Shown: positions 23,779 through 32,398 of the stretch, piece after piece
Layout of the letters: each line of letters starts with the position of its first letter
Numbering within the stretch: the first letter of the stretch is position 1
DNA from: JAVBPP01 sp031549535
Lineage (GTDB): Bacteria; Bacillota; Clostridia; Oscillospirales; Acutalibacteraceae
Direction: 5' to 3'
Length of the DNA stretch: 41,238 nt
NCBI GenBank assembly: GCA_031549535.1
Contig: JAVBPP010000060.1
Span: forward strand, 1 to 41,238
The notes under the pieces: model-generated
The model's input: only the letters and a program-made list of their open reading frames with translations
Told to the model about the DNA's origin: nothing
Databases searched by the model: none
Translations under genes and position numbers: made by a program

Positions 23779-25362
23779 TTATGGCTGAAGCTCCGCGCCC
23801 TCCACAAAAAACACACCGTCTGTGAGTGGTTTGTTCCCCTGCGGCTGGGTGAGGCGGCCTGTTTGCATCAGCCGTTCGCATACCATACCGGAAATGCCGT
23901 GCATGTAGCAGGAGACCCACTGATTGACCTGGCTGTTCAACCGTTTCGGCGTGAACGCGCAAAAACTTTGGTGTACGCTGCGGATTAAGGCAGCCAGATA
24001 CCTGTCAATTGCAGCGCTGTCCTGCTCGAACAGGGCTAGAAAGCGCGCGTATTCCTCCTGCGTAAACACAGGGAAATTCAGCCGGTAACCCTCCCCTGTT
24101 TTTTCTATCAAGTTACGGCTCAACAAACGTGCCGCGTCCTCCTCCTGCAGTAGCCCGGGTGGAACGATACCCTGCCTGCACTGCTGGGGAATCCTGTTCT
24201 GCGAGAGCCAGCGCATGCCTCCGTCACGGTAAATTTCGCTGCAAAAATACTGCTGTATCCAGAAATAATACAGGTGATCCGGGTCTTCGTCCGTCACGTT
24301 ACAGCCGCAGGCATATTTCCCGGTGTTTTCCTGCGCAGACTCTGTTTCCTCCACCAGAAACCAGCCATAGCCGCCGTCCCTGCGCGGCGGGAAGTTACCG
24401 TCCGGCAGGCTCAGCGCCTCCTTCATCCGCCGGATTTTACCGCGTATAACGGCCGGCACAGCAATATGGCCCAAGCTCTGCAGGCCAAATGCCGCACCGT
24501 AAAAGGGCATGCCGCACAGCCCCTGTTCCGCCTGCGCGAGCAACCGGTCGAAGTAGTCCGTAACCTCCTGCAGATGCGGATAAAAGGCCTCGTTCATCTT
24601 GATTTTATCTTCCAAGCGGAGAATGATAAAATCCGTGGCATATTTGTTGGCATGGCGTGCGATGGCTTCGCCCTCCAGCAAGCGGGGCAGCTCATCCTCA
24701 ATATACATGGTGGGGATGCCCGTCGCCAGACTGATTTCCTCCACCGTGGCCGGTTTTTCATAGGCCGCTTCACAAATTGCCCGGGCAATTTGGCTGCCGA
24801 GATAGCGATTGCTGTCTCTTGCTCCATTACAGGTTTTTGTGTTCCAGTTGATGCGCTGATATATCTTATCCATGCTGTTATTCCCTATCCTTTCCTTCAT
24901 CTTTTCCCGGCTGACATGCAGGCGCCATTTCACAGCGCTGGAAGGCAGGGCATATTTTTTTGCAAGCGCCCCTATCGGCATTTCACCGATATAATAGTCA
25001 ACCAGAATATTCTTGTAGTCGGATGAAAGGGTGTGCAGGGAACGGAACAGGCTCTCGTATTCGCTTTGCAACAAAACTGCATCAATCAAGGTGTAGTCAT
25101 CCGCCAGCATTTCCGGAAAATCCGCAGTCAAATCCTCCGCATTCTCCCGCCGCTTTTGCACAAAACGGGCATAGCGGTTGTGAGCAATGCGCCAAACCCA
25201 GGCCTCCAGTGAATTGATTTCATATTTTTTCAGCCCGTCCAGCACATGCAGCATGATTTCGCCCGCCAAATCCTCCGCATCATGGCGGTTTAACAAACGT
25301 TTGATACAAAACCCAAAAATCGGCTCAATAAACCGGTGGATGTCTTGTTCCGTGTTACGCAA
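23779..25362 (-). CDS. ECF-like sigma-70 factor with long C-terminal extension
   Basis: 527 residues. The first 165 or so form a two-domain sigma factor: region 2 (DAEDLAGEIMLHVLDGLKKY, EAWVWRIAHNRY) and region 4 (LSSDYKNILVDYYIGE, helix-turn-helix YALPSSAVKWRLHVSREKMK). A winged-helix-like segment follows (KPATVEEISLATGIPTMYIE, about 210-250), then some 280 residues of unknown fold with several Cys (KYACGCNVTD, QQYFCSEIYRD). The extension could be a sensor replacing a separate anti-sigma factor; no anti-sigma gene is adjacent. The TTG at 25362 is chosen because AGGGGAG lies eight bases upstream and the protein then starts RNTEQDIHRFIEPIF. The stop lies just before the amidohydrolase unit. 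Confidence 0.75.
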   Translation of the reverse strand: MRNTEQDIHRFIEPIFGFCIKRLLNRHDAEDLAGEIMLHVLDGLKKYEINSLEAWVWRIAHNRYARFVQKRRENAEDLTADFPEMLADDYTLIDAVLLQSEYESLFRSLHTLSSDYKNILVDYYIGEMPIGALAKKYALPSSAVKWRLHVSREKMKERIGNNSMDKIYQRINWNTKTCNGARDSNRYLGSQIARAICEAAYEKPATVEEISLATGIPTMYIEDELPRLLEGEAIARHANKYATDFIILRLEDKIKMNEAFYPHLQEVTDYFDRLLAQAEQGLCGMPFYGAAFGLQSLGHIAVPAVIRGKIRRMKEALSLPDGNFPPRRDGGYGWFLVEETESAQENTGKYACGCNVTDEDPDHLYYFWIQQYFCSEIYRDGGMRWLSQNRIPQQCRQGIVPPGLLQEEDAARLLSRNLIEKTGEGYRLNFPVFTQEEYARFLALFEQDSAAIDRYLAALIRSVHQSFCAFTPKRLNSQVNQWVSCYMHGISGMVCERLMQTGRLTQPQGNKPLTDGVFFVEGAELQP

Positions 25363-25388
25363 TCCGCACACTCCCCTGCACAACCTTT

Positions 25389-25405
25389 TTGTAAAGCCTT
25401 TACAA
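25389..25405. promoter_or_regulatory. Perfect palindrome upstream of the sigma gene
   Basis: TTGTAAAGCCTTTACAA is a 17-base perfect palindrome around a central C, 27 bases before the sigma start. It has the size of an operator, or could overlap the promoter; no clear -10/-35 pair was seen beside it. Confidence 0.4.
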
Positions 25406-25452
25406 TAGATTAGTGCCTCAAGCGGTTATTTGGATAGGTGTTTTTTAATAAT

Positions 25453-26439
25453 TTAAATATGCCTTCCATAATAAAGGTGAGAATATACCTGCCCCTCCAT
25501 AAATACAATATCCGGAAGCGTGCCCCAAAGCGCAAAACCGTATTTTTTTAACAGCGCGGCGCTCGCCTCGTTGCAGCTCAGTAAAATTGCAATTAAACTC
25601 CGATAACCCAATCCCTTTGCTTGTTCAATTGTATGCTGTATCAGCTCGCTGCCGATTCCCATCCCGTGATATGCATAGTCGATATAATAACTGATTTCCG
25701 CAGCGCTTTCGAGGGCCTGCCTGCCGGGGCGGTATGGGGACAGGTAACAATAACCGACTACAACTGCATTATCCACATACACATAAACAGGTGTACGCTC
25801 CTGCCTGCAATGTTCCAAAAACCACTGCTCCCTCTGCTCCGGCGTAAAAGGTATGACATCGGCAGTGGCTTTTTTTGAGCAAATTGCTTGATTGTAGATA
25901 TCAGTTAACCTCGCCAAGTCGGCCTTGTCGGCTCGCCTAATCCTTGTATGATACCAACTCAACAAGCTCTGCATTTCGCCTTGAAAACGGTAGCCGGAGC
26001 CCGTTTTGTTTTCACCGATTATCTGTAGCCCCATATGCCGCAGTATCCCTTGTGATTTCTCGTTACTTTTATTGGCATACGCTTCAACCGTTTTTACGCC
26101 AGGCTCTAAGGCTGACAGCGCAAACCCAAGCAGCAGCCGAAACGCCTGTGTCGCTGCGCCTTGGCAGGTGGGGATTATCTGAATTTCCTCCATTCGAAAC
26201 ACCGTTCCGAATACGCTGTATTGAAAATAGCCGGCCAGGCGCGTGTTATCATATAAAAGGGCGAGCTTCCTTTGCTCCGCCTGTAACCCCTCGGCCATGG
26301 CACGGCACCAGATTCGGTAATCCTCCTCGCGGGAATTTTCCGTTGGGGCGATTTGGGACATATTATCAGCCAAAATGGCGAAAATCTCGGCGGCAAGTGT
26401 ATGGAACTCTTGCTTGTCCAGCAGATTCACTTGGAGCAT
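25453..26439 (-). CDS. Protein with two fused GNAT acetyltransferase domains
   Basis: 328 residues. The N-terminal half (about 1-165) is a divergent GNAT domain (LLYDNTRLAGYFQYSVFG, GAATQAFRLLLGFALSAL, GILRHMGLQIIGENKTG). The C-terminal half resembles phosphinothricin acetyltransferase: IRRADKADLARLTDIYNQAI, the acetyl-CoA loop YHGMGIGSELIQHTIEQAK and SAALLKKYGFALWGTLP. The second domain looks catalytically complete, the first less so. The ATG at 26439 has AGGAGG six bases upstream; the longer open frame to 26679 is translated repeat element D and is rejected. Element D ends 22 bases before the start. Substrate unknown. Confidence 0.82.
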   Translation of the reverse strand: MLQVNLLDKQEFHTLAAEIFAILADNMSQIAPTENSREEDYRIWCRAMAEGLQAEQRKLALLYDNTRLAGYFQYSVFGTVFRMEEIQIIPTCQGAATQAFRLLLGFALSALEPGVKTVEAYANKSNEKSQGILRHMGLQIIGENKTGSGYRFQGEMQSLLSWYHTRIRRADKADLARLTDIYNQAICSKKATADVIPFTPEQREQWFLEHCRQERTPVYVYVDNAVVVGYCYLSPYRPGRQALESAAEISYYIDYAYHGMGIGSELIQHTIEQAKGLGYRSLIAILLSCNEASAALLKKYGFALWGTLPDIVFMEGQVYSHLYYGRHI

Positions 26440-26461
26440 CTTAGGCCTCCTAATACAAATT

Positions 26462-26723
26462 ATTAGTCCACCAACGAAACCTTGCCAAATCTTGGTGGTA
26501 TTTTCGCCGTCAGCCTGCGTTGTCCTCCTTGCTTTACGACAGTAATACCAATCACCATTAAGAATACTTCCTGCAAAATTCGGCAAGAGCGCATACACGA
26601 AACGCCCGTTACCGAATTTTGCAAGTATTCTAAAAGGTGATTGGTATAAAGCCGCATCGTCCGCCTTGACTGACGACAAAAACCCTCACCAATCTTCTGG
26701 CAAGCTTTCATTGGCGGACTAAT
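26462..26723. repeat. MITE-like element D carrying a nested element
   Basis: 262 bp (158 bp without the nested insert and its target duplication). The terminal repeats run about 38 bp with mismatches (ATTAGTCCACCAACGAAACC against ATTAGTCCGCCAATGAAAGC). The interior matches element B, including CTTGCTTTACGACAGTAA. It lies between the operon terminator after ftsH and the two-domain GNAT gene. This fills the 340-base gap between those genes. Confidence 0.8.
26546..26646. repeat. Nested inverted-repeat element inside D
   Basis: 101 bp with terminal repeats of about 38 bp (TACCAATCACC outermost, then AGAATACTT and GCAAAATTCGG on both arms) and a short unpaired centre. It is flanked by 3-bp TAA duplications (26543-26545 and 26647-26649). 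Element B has the same surrounding sequence without the insert, so it serves as an empty site. Confidence 0.8.
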
Positions 26724-26768
26724 AAAAACACCGGCCAAAAAAACGATTTCTCCCTTTTCGGCCAGTGT
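26724..26768 (-). terminator. Terminator of the rnj-ftsH operon
   Basis: On the minus strand ACACTGGCC pairs with GGCCGGTGT (one G-T pair), followed by TTTTATT, 12 bases after the ftsH stop. Element D abuts its distal side. Confidence 0.75.
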
Positions 26769-26779
26769 TTTCACCTATT

Positions 26780-28651
26780 TTATTCGCTTTTGCCAACCGG
26801 AGCATCTTCCATGAGTGTCTCAAACTCGTCCCGGTCAATTTTTTCTACCTCCAGCAGGCGCTGGGCGACCAGGTCGAGCTTATCAATGTGCTCAGAGAGC
26901 AGGACGCAGGTTTTGTCGTAGGCAGTGGTAATCAGCATATTGATTTCGCGGTCAATTTCCGCCGCCACATTTTCGGAATAGTTGCGCATGTGGCTGTAAT
27001 CGCGGCCGATAAACACCTCGTCATTGCCGGAACCGAAGGCTATGGGGCCGAGCTTTTCGCTCATGCCGTATTTCGTTACCATGTTGCGGGCAATATCCGT
27101 TGCATGTTCGATATCGCTGGACGCGCCGGAGGAAATATCACCCAGAACCAGCGCTTCCGCCACGCGTCCGCCCAGGGAAACGATTAAGCTCTCGAGCATT
27201 TCATTCTTAGAATAGTAGCTCTTATCCTCCGTGGGCATATGCAGGGTATAACCGCCCGCCATACCGCGCGGGATGATGGAAACTTGGTGCACCGGAGCCT
27301 GTTCCTCCAGATAGTAACATGCCACCGCGTGCCCCGCCTCGTGATAGGCGGTAAGTTTTTTCTCTTTGTCGCTCATCTTGCGGGACTTTTTCTCTGTGCC
27401 AACCAGCACCTTGACGGTGGCCTCTTCAATCTCCGCCATGGTGATGGCGAGCTTGTTGCGGCGGGCGCTGAGCAGCGCGGCCTCGTTTAAAAGGTTTTCC
27501 AAATCCGCGCCGGTGAAACCGACGGTGGAACGGGCGATGACGGACAAATCCACATCCGGCGCAAAAGGCTTGCCCTTGGCATGCACCTTAAGGATTTCTT
27601 CGCGACCCTTGATATCCGGATAGCCGACTGTCACCTGGCGGTCAAAACGGCCGGGGCGCAGCAGCGCGGGGTCCAGAATATCCGGGCGATTGGTGGCGGC
27701 GATGATGATGACACCCTCGTTTGCGCCGAAACCATCCATTTCTACAAGCAGCTGGTTGAGCGTCTGCTCGCGTTCATCATGCCCGCCGCCCATGCCGGCG
27801 CCCCTGTGGCGGCCGACAGCGTCGATTTCATCTATAAAGATAATAGAAGGGGAATTTTTCTTCGCCTGCTCAAACAAATCGCGTACGCGGGAGGCACCGA
27901 CGCCGACATACATCTCCACAAAATCAGAACCGGAAATGGAGAAGAAGGGCACATCCGCCTCCCCGGCAACCGCGCGTGCCAGCAGAGTTTTACCTGTACC
28001 GGGAGGGCCAACGAGCAAAACGCCCTTGGGAATCCGTGCGCCGATTTGCGCAAAGCGGCTGGGGGATTTTAAGAACTCCACAATTTCCGAAAGCTCTTCC
28101 TTCTCCTCGTCCGCGCCCGCAACATCAGCAAAGGTGGTTTTGCGTTTTTCGTCTTTTGCCTGTTTGACCCGTGCCTTGCCAAAGGTAATGGTACGGTTGT
28201 TTTCATTCGTCATGGTCTGGGTGGTGCGGCGCATCATATAAATGACAATACCACCCATGAGCACAACCAGCAGAATCGTGGGCATGATATTCATCAGCCA
28301 CGTGCCTGCGGAGCTGTCGCTGAAATCGTATTCTATTAGGTCGTCCGGGTGCTCCTGATTGTATTTCCGCACCGTCTCGTTGATATCCTCATAAAACGCG
28401 GTGACGCTCGGCACCTTGTAGGTTTTCGGGACTTCCTCCCCCTCTAATTGATAGCGCAGCACGCCGCTGGCAAGGTTCAGCTCAAATTTTTCAACCTTGC
28501 CTTGGTCAAAATATTGAACGACCTGGAAATACTGAATCTTATCCTGCCTATTCTCACCCGCGAAGTAGGATACGCTCAAAATAATCAGCAACGGAATCAG
28601 AATATATGGCAAAATCACTGCAAATCTTCTTGCTTTCAACTCCATGTTCAC
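26780..28651 (-). CDS. ftsH: ATP-dependent zinc metalloprotease FtsH
   Basis: 623 residues. Membrane-anchored AAA+ protease that degrades misfolded and short-lived membrane and cytosolic proteins. It has two N-terminal membrane segments (about 10-28 and 113-133) flanking a small extracytoplasmic domain, Walker A GPPGTGKT, Walker B IIFIDEIDAVGR, the second region of homology ATNRPDILDPALLRPGRFD and the zinc site HEAGH with the downstream third ligand region. Length is normal. It is last in the operon, 19 bases after hpt, a common Firmicutes order (tilS-hpt-ftsH). Confidence 0.97.
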   Translation of the reverse strand: MNMELKARRFAVILPYILIPLLIILSVSYFAGENRQDKIQYFQVVQYFDQGKVEKFELNLASGVLRYQLEGEEVPKTYKVPSVTAFYEDINETVRKYNQEHPDDLIEYDFSDSSAGTWLMNIMPTILLVVLMGGIVIYMMRRTTQTMTNENNRTITFGKARVKQAKDEKRKTTFADVAGADEEKEELSEIVEFLKSPSRFAQIGARIPKGVLLVGPPGTGKTLLARAVAGEADVPFFSISGSDFVEMYVGVGASRVRDLFEQAKKNSPSIIFIDEIDAVGRHRGAGMGGGHDEREQTLNQLLVEMDGFGANEGVIIIAATNRPDILDPALLRPGRFDRQVTVGYPDIKGREEILKVHAKGKPFAPDVDLSVIARSTVGFTGADLENLLNEAALLSARRNKLAITMAEIEEATVKVLVGTEKKSRKMSDKEKKLTAYHEAGHAVACYYLEEQAPVHQVSIIPRGMAGGYTLHMPTEDKSYYSKNEMLESLIVSLGGRVAEALVLGDISSGASSDIEHATDIARNMVTKYGMSEKLGPIAFGSGNDEVFIGRDYSHMRNYSENVAAEIDREINMLITTAYDKTCVLLSEHIDKLDLVAQRLLEVEKIDRDEFETLMEDAPVGKSE

Positions 28652-28670
28652 TCCTCTTTATAGCATGTTT

Positions 28671-29228
28671 TTATTGTTTAAAAATTTCAGGTTTCAGCAC
28701 GGCAACATAGGGCAAATTGCGGTATCTTTCATCATAGTCCAAGCCGTAGCCAACGACAAATTCGTCCGGAATCACTGTACCTACGTAGTCTGCGTTTATT
28801 TCCACCTGCCTGCGCTCCGGCTTATCCAGCAGAGTGCAAATTTTTATGCTGTTGGGATTCCTCGTTTGCAGCAGATTCAAAATGCTGCGCAAGGTTATAC
28901 CGGAATCCAAAATGTCCTCCACAAGCAAAAGGTCGAAACCCGCAAGGTTAATATCCAAATCCTTGATAATTTTAACATTGCCGGAAACAGTCGCCCTTGC
29001 GCCGTAGCTGGACACTGCCATAAAATCAATGCGGCAGGGGATGGTAACGGCGCGCATCAAATCCGCCATGAAAACGACCGAGCCCTTTAACACACTGACA
29101 AGCAGCAGGTTTTTCCCCCGATAATCGGCGCTGATTTGCTCACCCAGCCCACTTACAATTTCACGCAGCCGCGCCTGGCTGATCAGCACCTCGGCTAAAT
29201 CGCAAAATAACTCGTTCTCCTTATCCAT
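28671..29228 (-). CDS. hpt: Hypoxanthine phosphoribosyltransferase
   Basis: 185 residues. Purine salvage enzyme that joins hypoxanthine or guanine to PRPP. It has the PRPP loop LLVEDILDSGITL, the substrate loop VSSYGARATVSG (flexible loop start) and the C-terminal VVGYGLDYDERYRNLPYV typical of HPRT. The ATG at 29228 overlaps the tilS stop by eight bases; the longer frame to 29312 lies inside tilS and is rejected. The tilS-hpt-ftsH linkage supports the call. Confidence 0.96.
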   Translation of the reverse strand: MDKENELFCDLAEVLISQARLREIVSGLGEQISADYRGKNLLLVSVLKGSVVFMADLMRAVTIPCRIDFMAVSSYGARATVSGNVKIIKDLDINLAGFDLLLVEDILDSGITLRSILNLLQTRNPNSIKICTLLDKPERRQVEINADYVGTVIPDEFVVGYGLDYDERYRNLPYVAVLKPEIFKQ

Positions 29229-30585
29229 TGCACTCCGGCCTTGCCCTCTCCACCGTGATTTGCAGAATATTTTTCGTTCCCTCGCCCACGGCGCAGCGCT
29301 CTGCGCAGCCAAGGCCTTCCGCCCATACTATGCCCCCGTCATCCGCCAAAAACACAGTTTCATCGCGGCGCGAGCCGGTAATGCCGCGCTCCTGAAACAG
29401 TTTTTTCACGTCTCTGTTGTGTGCCTGCCCCAAAAGCCGCATGCTGTCCCCCGGCTGACGGGTTCGAAAAAACGAATTGCCTATCATTTTATCACAGTCC
29501 ACCAGGAATGCCAAGCCTTGTTTGTGAATTTTTTGTGATGTATCCGGGGAAATTTGATGAACGCAGCTGCTGTGAATTACCGCCTGTGCAATTTCAATCT
29601 CTCCCAGTGTAAAAGGCAGGCAGAACGGCTGAACCTCCCACGTTGTTTCCCGGCTCAGCGTGCCGCGCCGCACCAGGGCGTACGTCCTCTTTCCTATCGC
29701 CAGCTTTCCTCCTGCCTTTAGCAATTCCTCCAAACGCAAAACGGCATCGCGGCTTTCATTACAGCTCCAGCTGCGCAGCAAAGACGCAAGGGCTCGCCTG
29801 CGCAGGGCGGGGTGCGCCCCCTGTAACAAAGGCACAGCGTATCCCCGCTCTGTTTGCGCCTGCAAAAGAAGTTCGCGCGTCTGCTGCGCGAGATAGTGCT
29901 CCTCACATTCCAGGCTCTCAAAACAGCGCTGCAGGGCATCCTCCAGCCGGGGATTGCCCTCCCGCAGCAGCGGAATCAGCGTGTGGCGGACGCGGTTACG
30001 GGTATATGCATCCCCCATATTGCTGCTGTCTATGATATAGGGTATCCCCTGCCGCGCACAATATTGCTCGATTTCCGCACGGCTACAGGTAATCAAGGGA
30101 CGGATAATGTTGCCGCGTATAGGCGGAATGGCGCAAAGGCCATGCAGAGTAGCACCGCGCACGAGGTTCATCAGCAGGGTTTCCATACGGTCATTCAAGC
30201 TGTGCGCGGTTGCAATGCGTGCCGTTTCGCCCTGCGCAAGCTCCTCGAAGAATGCATAGCGCACATGGCGGGCGCTTTCTTCCACTCCCTCCCCGCGCTG
30301 CGCGGCCAGGGCAGCGATATCAGCACGGCACACTTCCAATGGGATTTTGTTGGCCTTACAGTGTTCCCGAACAAACTGCTCGTCACGCTCCGACTCAGCG
30401 CCGCGCAGACAATGGTTGACATGCGCCGCCTGCAGCGAAAAGCCCAGCTCCTGCTGCAGCGTATATAAAACGGACAACAGTGCCATGGAATCCGCGCCGC
30501 CGGAAACGGCGCAAATTACGCTGGCACCATTGGGAATCATGCTATATTGTTCGATTGTCTCGCGCGCTTTAGTAATCATAATCAT
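29221..30585 (-). CDS. tilS: tRNA(Ile)-lysidine synthase
   Basis: 454 residues. It modifies C34 of the CAU-anticodon tRNA-Ile to lysidine so that it reads AUA. The N-terminal PP-loop ATPase is intact (VICAVSGGADSMALLSVL), as are AAHVNHCLRG and ATAHSLNDRMET. A linker domain and a C-terminal TilS-specific domain follow (FFRTRQPGDSMRLLG, KKLFQERGITGSRRDETV). The start overlaps dnaB by 17 bases; ATG 30585 or ATG 30579 are both possible, the latter with AAGAG at better spacing. Confidence 0.95.
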   Translation of the reverse strand: MIMITKARETIEQYSMIPNGASVICAVSGGADSMALLSVLYTLQQELGFSLQAAHVNHCLRGAESERDEQFVREHCKANKIPLEVCRADIAALAAQRGEGVEESARHVRYAFFEELAQGETARIATAHSLNDRMETLLMNLVRGATLHGLCAIPPIRGNIIRPLITCSRAEIEQYCARQGIPYIIDSSNMGDAYTRNRVRHTLIPLLREGNPRLEDALQRCFESLECEEHYLAQQTRELLLQAQTERGYAVPLLQGAHPALRRRALASLLRSWSCNESRDAVLRLEELLKAGGKLAIGKRTYALVRRGTLSRETTWEVQPFCLPFTLGEIEIAQAVIHSSCVHQISPDTSQKIHKQGLAFLVDCDKMIGNSFFRTRQPGDSMRLLGQAHNRDVKKLFQERGITGSRRDETVFLADDGGIVWAEGLGCAERCAVGEGTKNILQITVERARPECNG

Positions 30586-31945
30586 CTCTTGCCAACTGGG
30601 TCAGCAGCGTATACTCAGCCTCCCAGCGGAATTTCACCATCCGCGTTGCGCCGTGGCGGTTCTTAACAACGTTGATTTCCATTTCATCCGTCTTAGGCGG
30701 ATTATCTTCATCAATCTCTGTTGGATCGCCCGCGTTGTAGTTTTCGCGGAAGAGCATCATAACAATATCCGCGTCCTGTTCAATGGAGCCGGAATCGCGC
30801 AAATCCGCGAGTTGCGGGCGGCGGGATTTGCCGCCCTTTTCCGTCTCTCTGGAGAGCTGCGCACAGCAGACCACTGGAATTTCCAGATCCTTGGCCATGA
30901 GCTTGAGGGCACGGGTCAGTTCCGTAACCTCCTGCACACGGTTCTGCGCCCGGGTTTCCCCCGTGAGCAGGCCAAGGTAATCGATGAACACACAGTCCAC
31001 ATTCTTCATTCTGCGCACCCGCGCCTTCATTTCCGATACCTTGATGTTGGAGTTATCGTCAAAATAGAGCTCGCAGTTATTGAACTCCGTAACCGCCTTC
31101 CCCAAGCTCTCCCAGTCGCCCCGATCCAGCTTTCCGCTGCGGATTTTATCAATTTGCACACGCGCGTGAGAAAACCAGACATGCTGAGCCAGCTGCATTT
31201 TTGTCATTTCCAGCGAAAAAAACAGCACCTTCTTGCCCAACAGCGCAACATTGCGCGCCAGGTTCAGCGCAACGCTCGTTTTACCCATGGAGGGACGTGC
31301 GCCGATGAGAATGAGGTCGGTTTTATTCAAGCCGTTGATGACGTCGTCCAAATCCTTATAACCGGTGGAAATGCCCATGTAAGCGTCCCGGTCCGGCGAA
31401 CTGATTTTGGAGAGGTGGTCGTAAACCTCGTTGATGATGATGTCGTTCAGCCGCGAGGGCTCGCTGGTGGATCTGCCCTGGCGGATGGCGTACAGGCGCT
31501 GCTCTGCCGATTCCAGCAGATTTTCAGCGCTGTCCTCCTGCCCGGCCGTCCGTTCTATCGTTTCCTTGGAGGCGGTAATCAATGCACGCATGTAGTATTT
31601 TTCGCGCACAATTTTAACATAGCCCTCCACATTGGCCGTGGAGGGGATGAGCTGGGCGAGCTGAAACAAATAGTTTTTGCCGCCTTCTTCATCAAACACC
31701 TTGTCCCGCTTGAGAATATCCAGCACCAAGAGCGGGTCAATCTTACCGCCCATGGTCTCCAAAGAGAGCATCGCGGCATAAATGGCCTGGTGGCGCGGGA
31801 GATAGAAGTGCTCGGTATGCAGGAACGATGCGAGATGCGGCATGCAGCCCGGATCTAACAGAACGCAGCCAAGAACGGCTTGCTCTGCCTCCAGGCTGAA
31901 CGGCATTTCTATCGTTTCATAATCCAAAAAATTCGCAGTATCCAC
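30569..31945 (-). CDS. dnaB: Replicative DNA helicase DnaB (DnaC in Bacillus usage)
   Basis: 458 residues, normal length, no intein. The N-terminal domain (EAEQAVLGCVLLDP, residues 18-120) binds primase, and the RecA-like domain has Walker A GARPSMGKTS, Walker B VDCVFIDYLGLL, and the arginine-rich QLADLRDSGSIEQDADIVMM. It unwinds DNA at the replication fork. It lies 12 bases after rplI, the usual gdpP-rplI-dnaB order. Confidence 0.97.
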   Translation of the reverse strand: MDTANFLDYETIEMPFSLEAEQAVLGCVLLDPGCMPHLASFLHTEHFYLPRHQAIYAAMLSLETMGGKIDPLLVLDILKRDKVFDEEGGKNYLFQLAQLIPSTANVEGYVKIVREKYYMRALITASKETIERTAGQEDSAENLLESAEQRLYAIRQGRSTSEPSRLNDIIINEVYDHLSKISSPDRDAYMGISTGYKDLDDVINGLNKTDLILIGARPSMGKTSVALNLARNVALLGKKVLFFSLEMTKMQLAQHVWFSHARVQIDKIRSGKLDRGDWESLGKAVTEFNNCELYFDDNSNIKVSEMKARVRRMKNVDCVFIDYLGLLTGETRAQNRVQEVTELTRALKLMAKDLEIPVVCCAQLSRETEKGGKSRRPQLADLRDSGSIEQDADIVMMLFRENYNAGDPTEIDEDNPPKTDEMEINVVKNRHGATRMVKFRWEAEYTLLTQLARDDYDY

Positions 31946-31957
31946 GTTACCCCACCA

Positions 31958-32398
31958 TTATTCGCTGATTACGACATACAGCTGCGTGTTAATTCCGCTG
32001 TAAAGCTTGATTTCCACCGTATAGCTGCCGTAATTTTTGATGTCCTCCATCGTAATTTTGCGCTTATCAATTGCAATGCCGAACTCTTTTTCAATATGTT
32101 CTGCAACCTCTTTCGCCGTGACGGAGCCAAACAGGCGCCCGCCTTGCCCCGCTTTGGCGGCAATATGCAGGCTCTTGCCGTTTAACTGCGCCGCCGCGTC
32201 ATTTGCGGCCTGTTTTTCCGCATCAATACGGTGCTTTTCCGCCGCTTCCCGATTCTTCAGCTCGCTGAGAGCCTGGGAGTTCGCCTCCCCCGCCAGCTTG
32301 CGCGGAAACAGGAAGTTACGCGCGTAGCCATCTGAAACGCTGACCATTTCGCCCTTTTTGCCAAGGCTCTTCACATCTTCTAATAAAATTACTTTCAT
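31958..32398 (-). CDS. rplI: 50S ribosomal protein L9
   Basis: 146 residues. Binds 23S rRNA through its N-terminal domain; the signature GYARNFLFPRKLAGEA is present. A long central helix rich in Lys/Ala/Glu (EKHRIDAEKQAANDAAAQ) and the C-terminal domain (GRLFGSVTAKEVAEHIEKEF) follow. The ATG overlaps the gdpP stop by four bases. Confidence 0.98.
   Translation of the reverse strand: MKVILLEDVKSLGKKGEMVSVSDGYARNFLFPRKLAGEANSQALSELKNREAAEKHRIDAEKQAANDAAAQLNGKSLHIAAKAGQGGRLFGSVTAKEVAEHIEKEFGIAIDKRKITMEDIKNYGSYTVEIKLYSGINTQLYVVISE

Noticed and set aside
26440..26679. N-terminal extension of the double GNAT gene
   Set aside because: It is translated repeat element D; AGGAGG directly before ATG 26439 marks the real start.
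30347..31858. 503-codon open frame on the plus strand
   Set aside because: It lies wholly antisense to dnaB and tilS, whose motifs are unambiguous; it has no recognisable domain and comes from codon bias.
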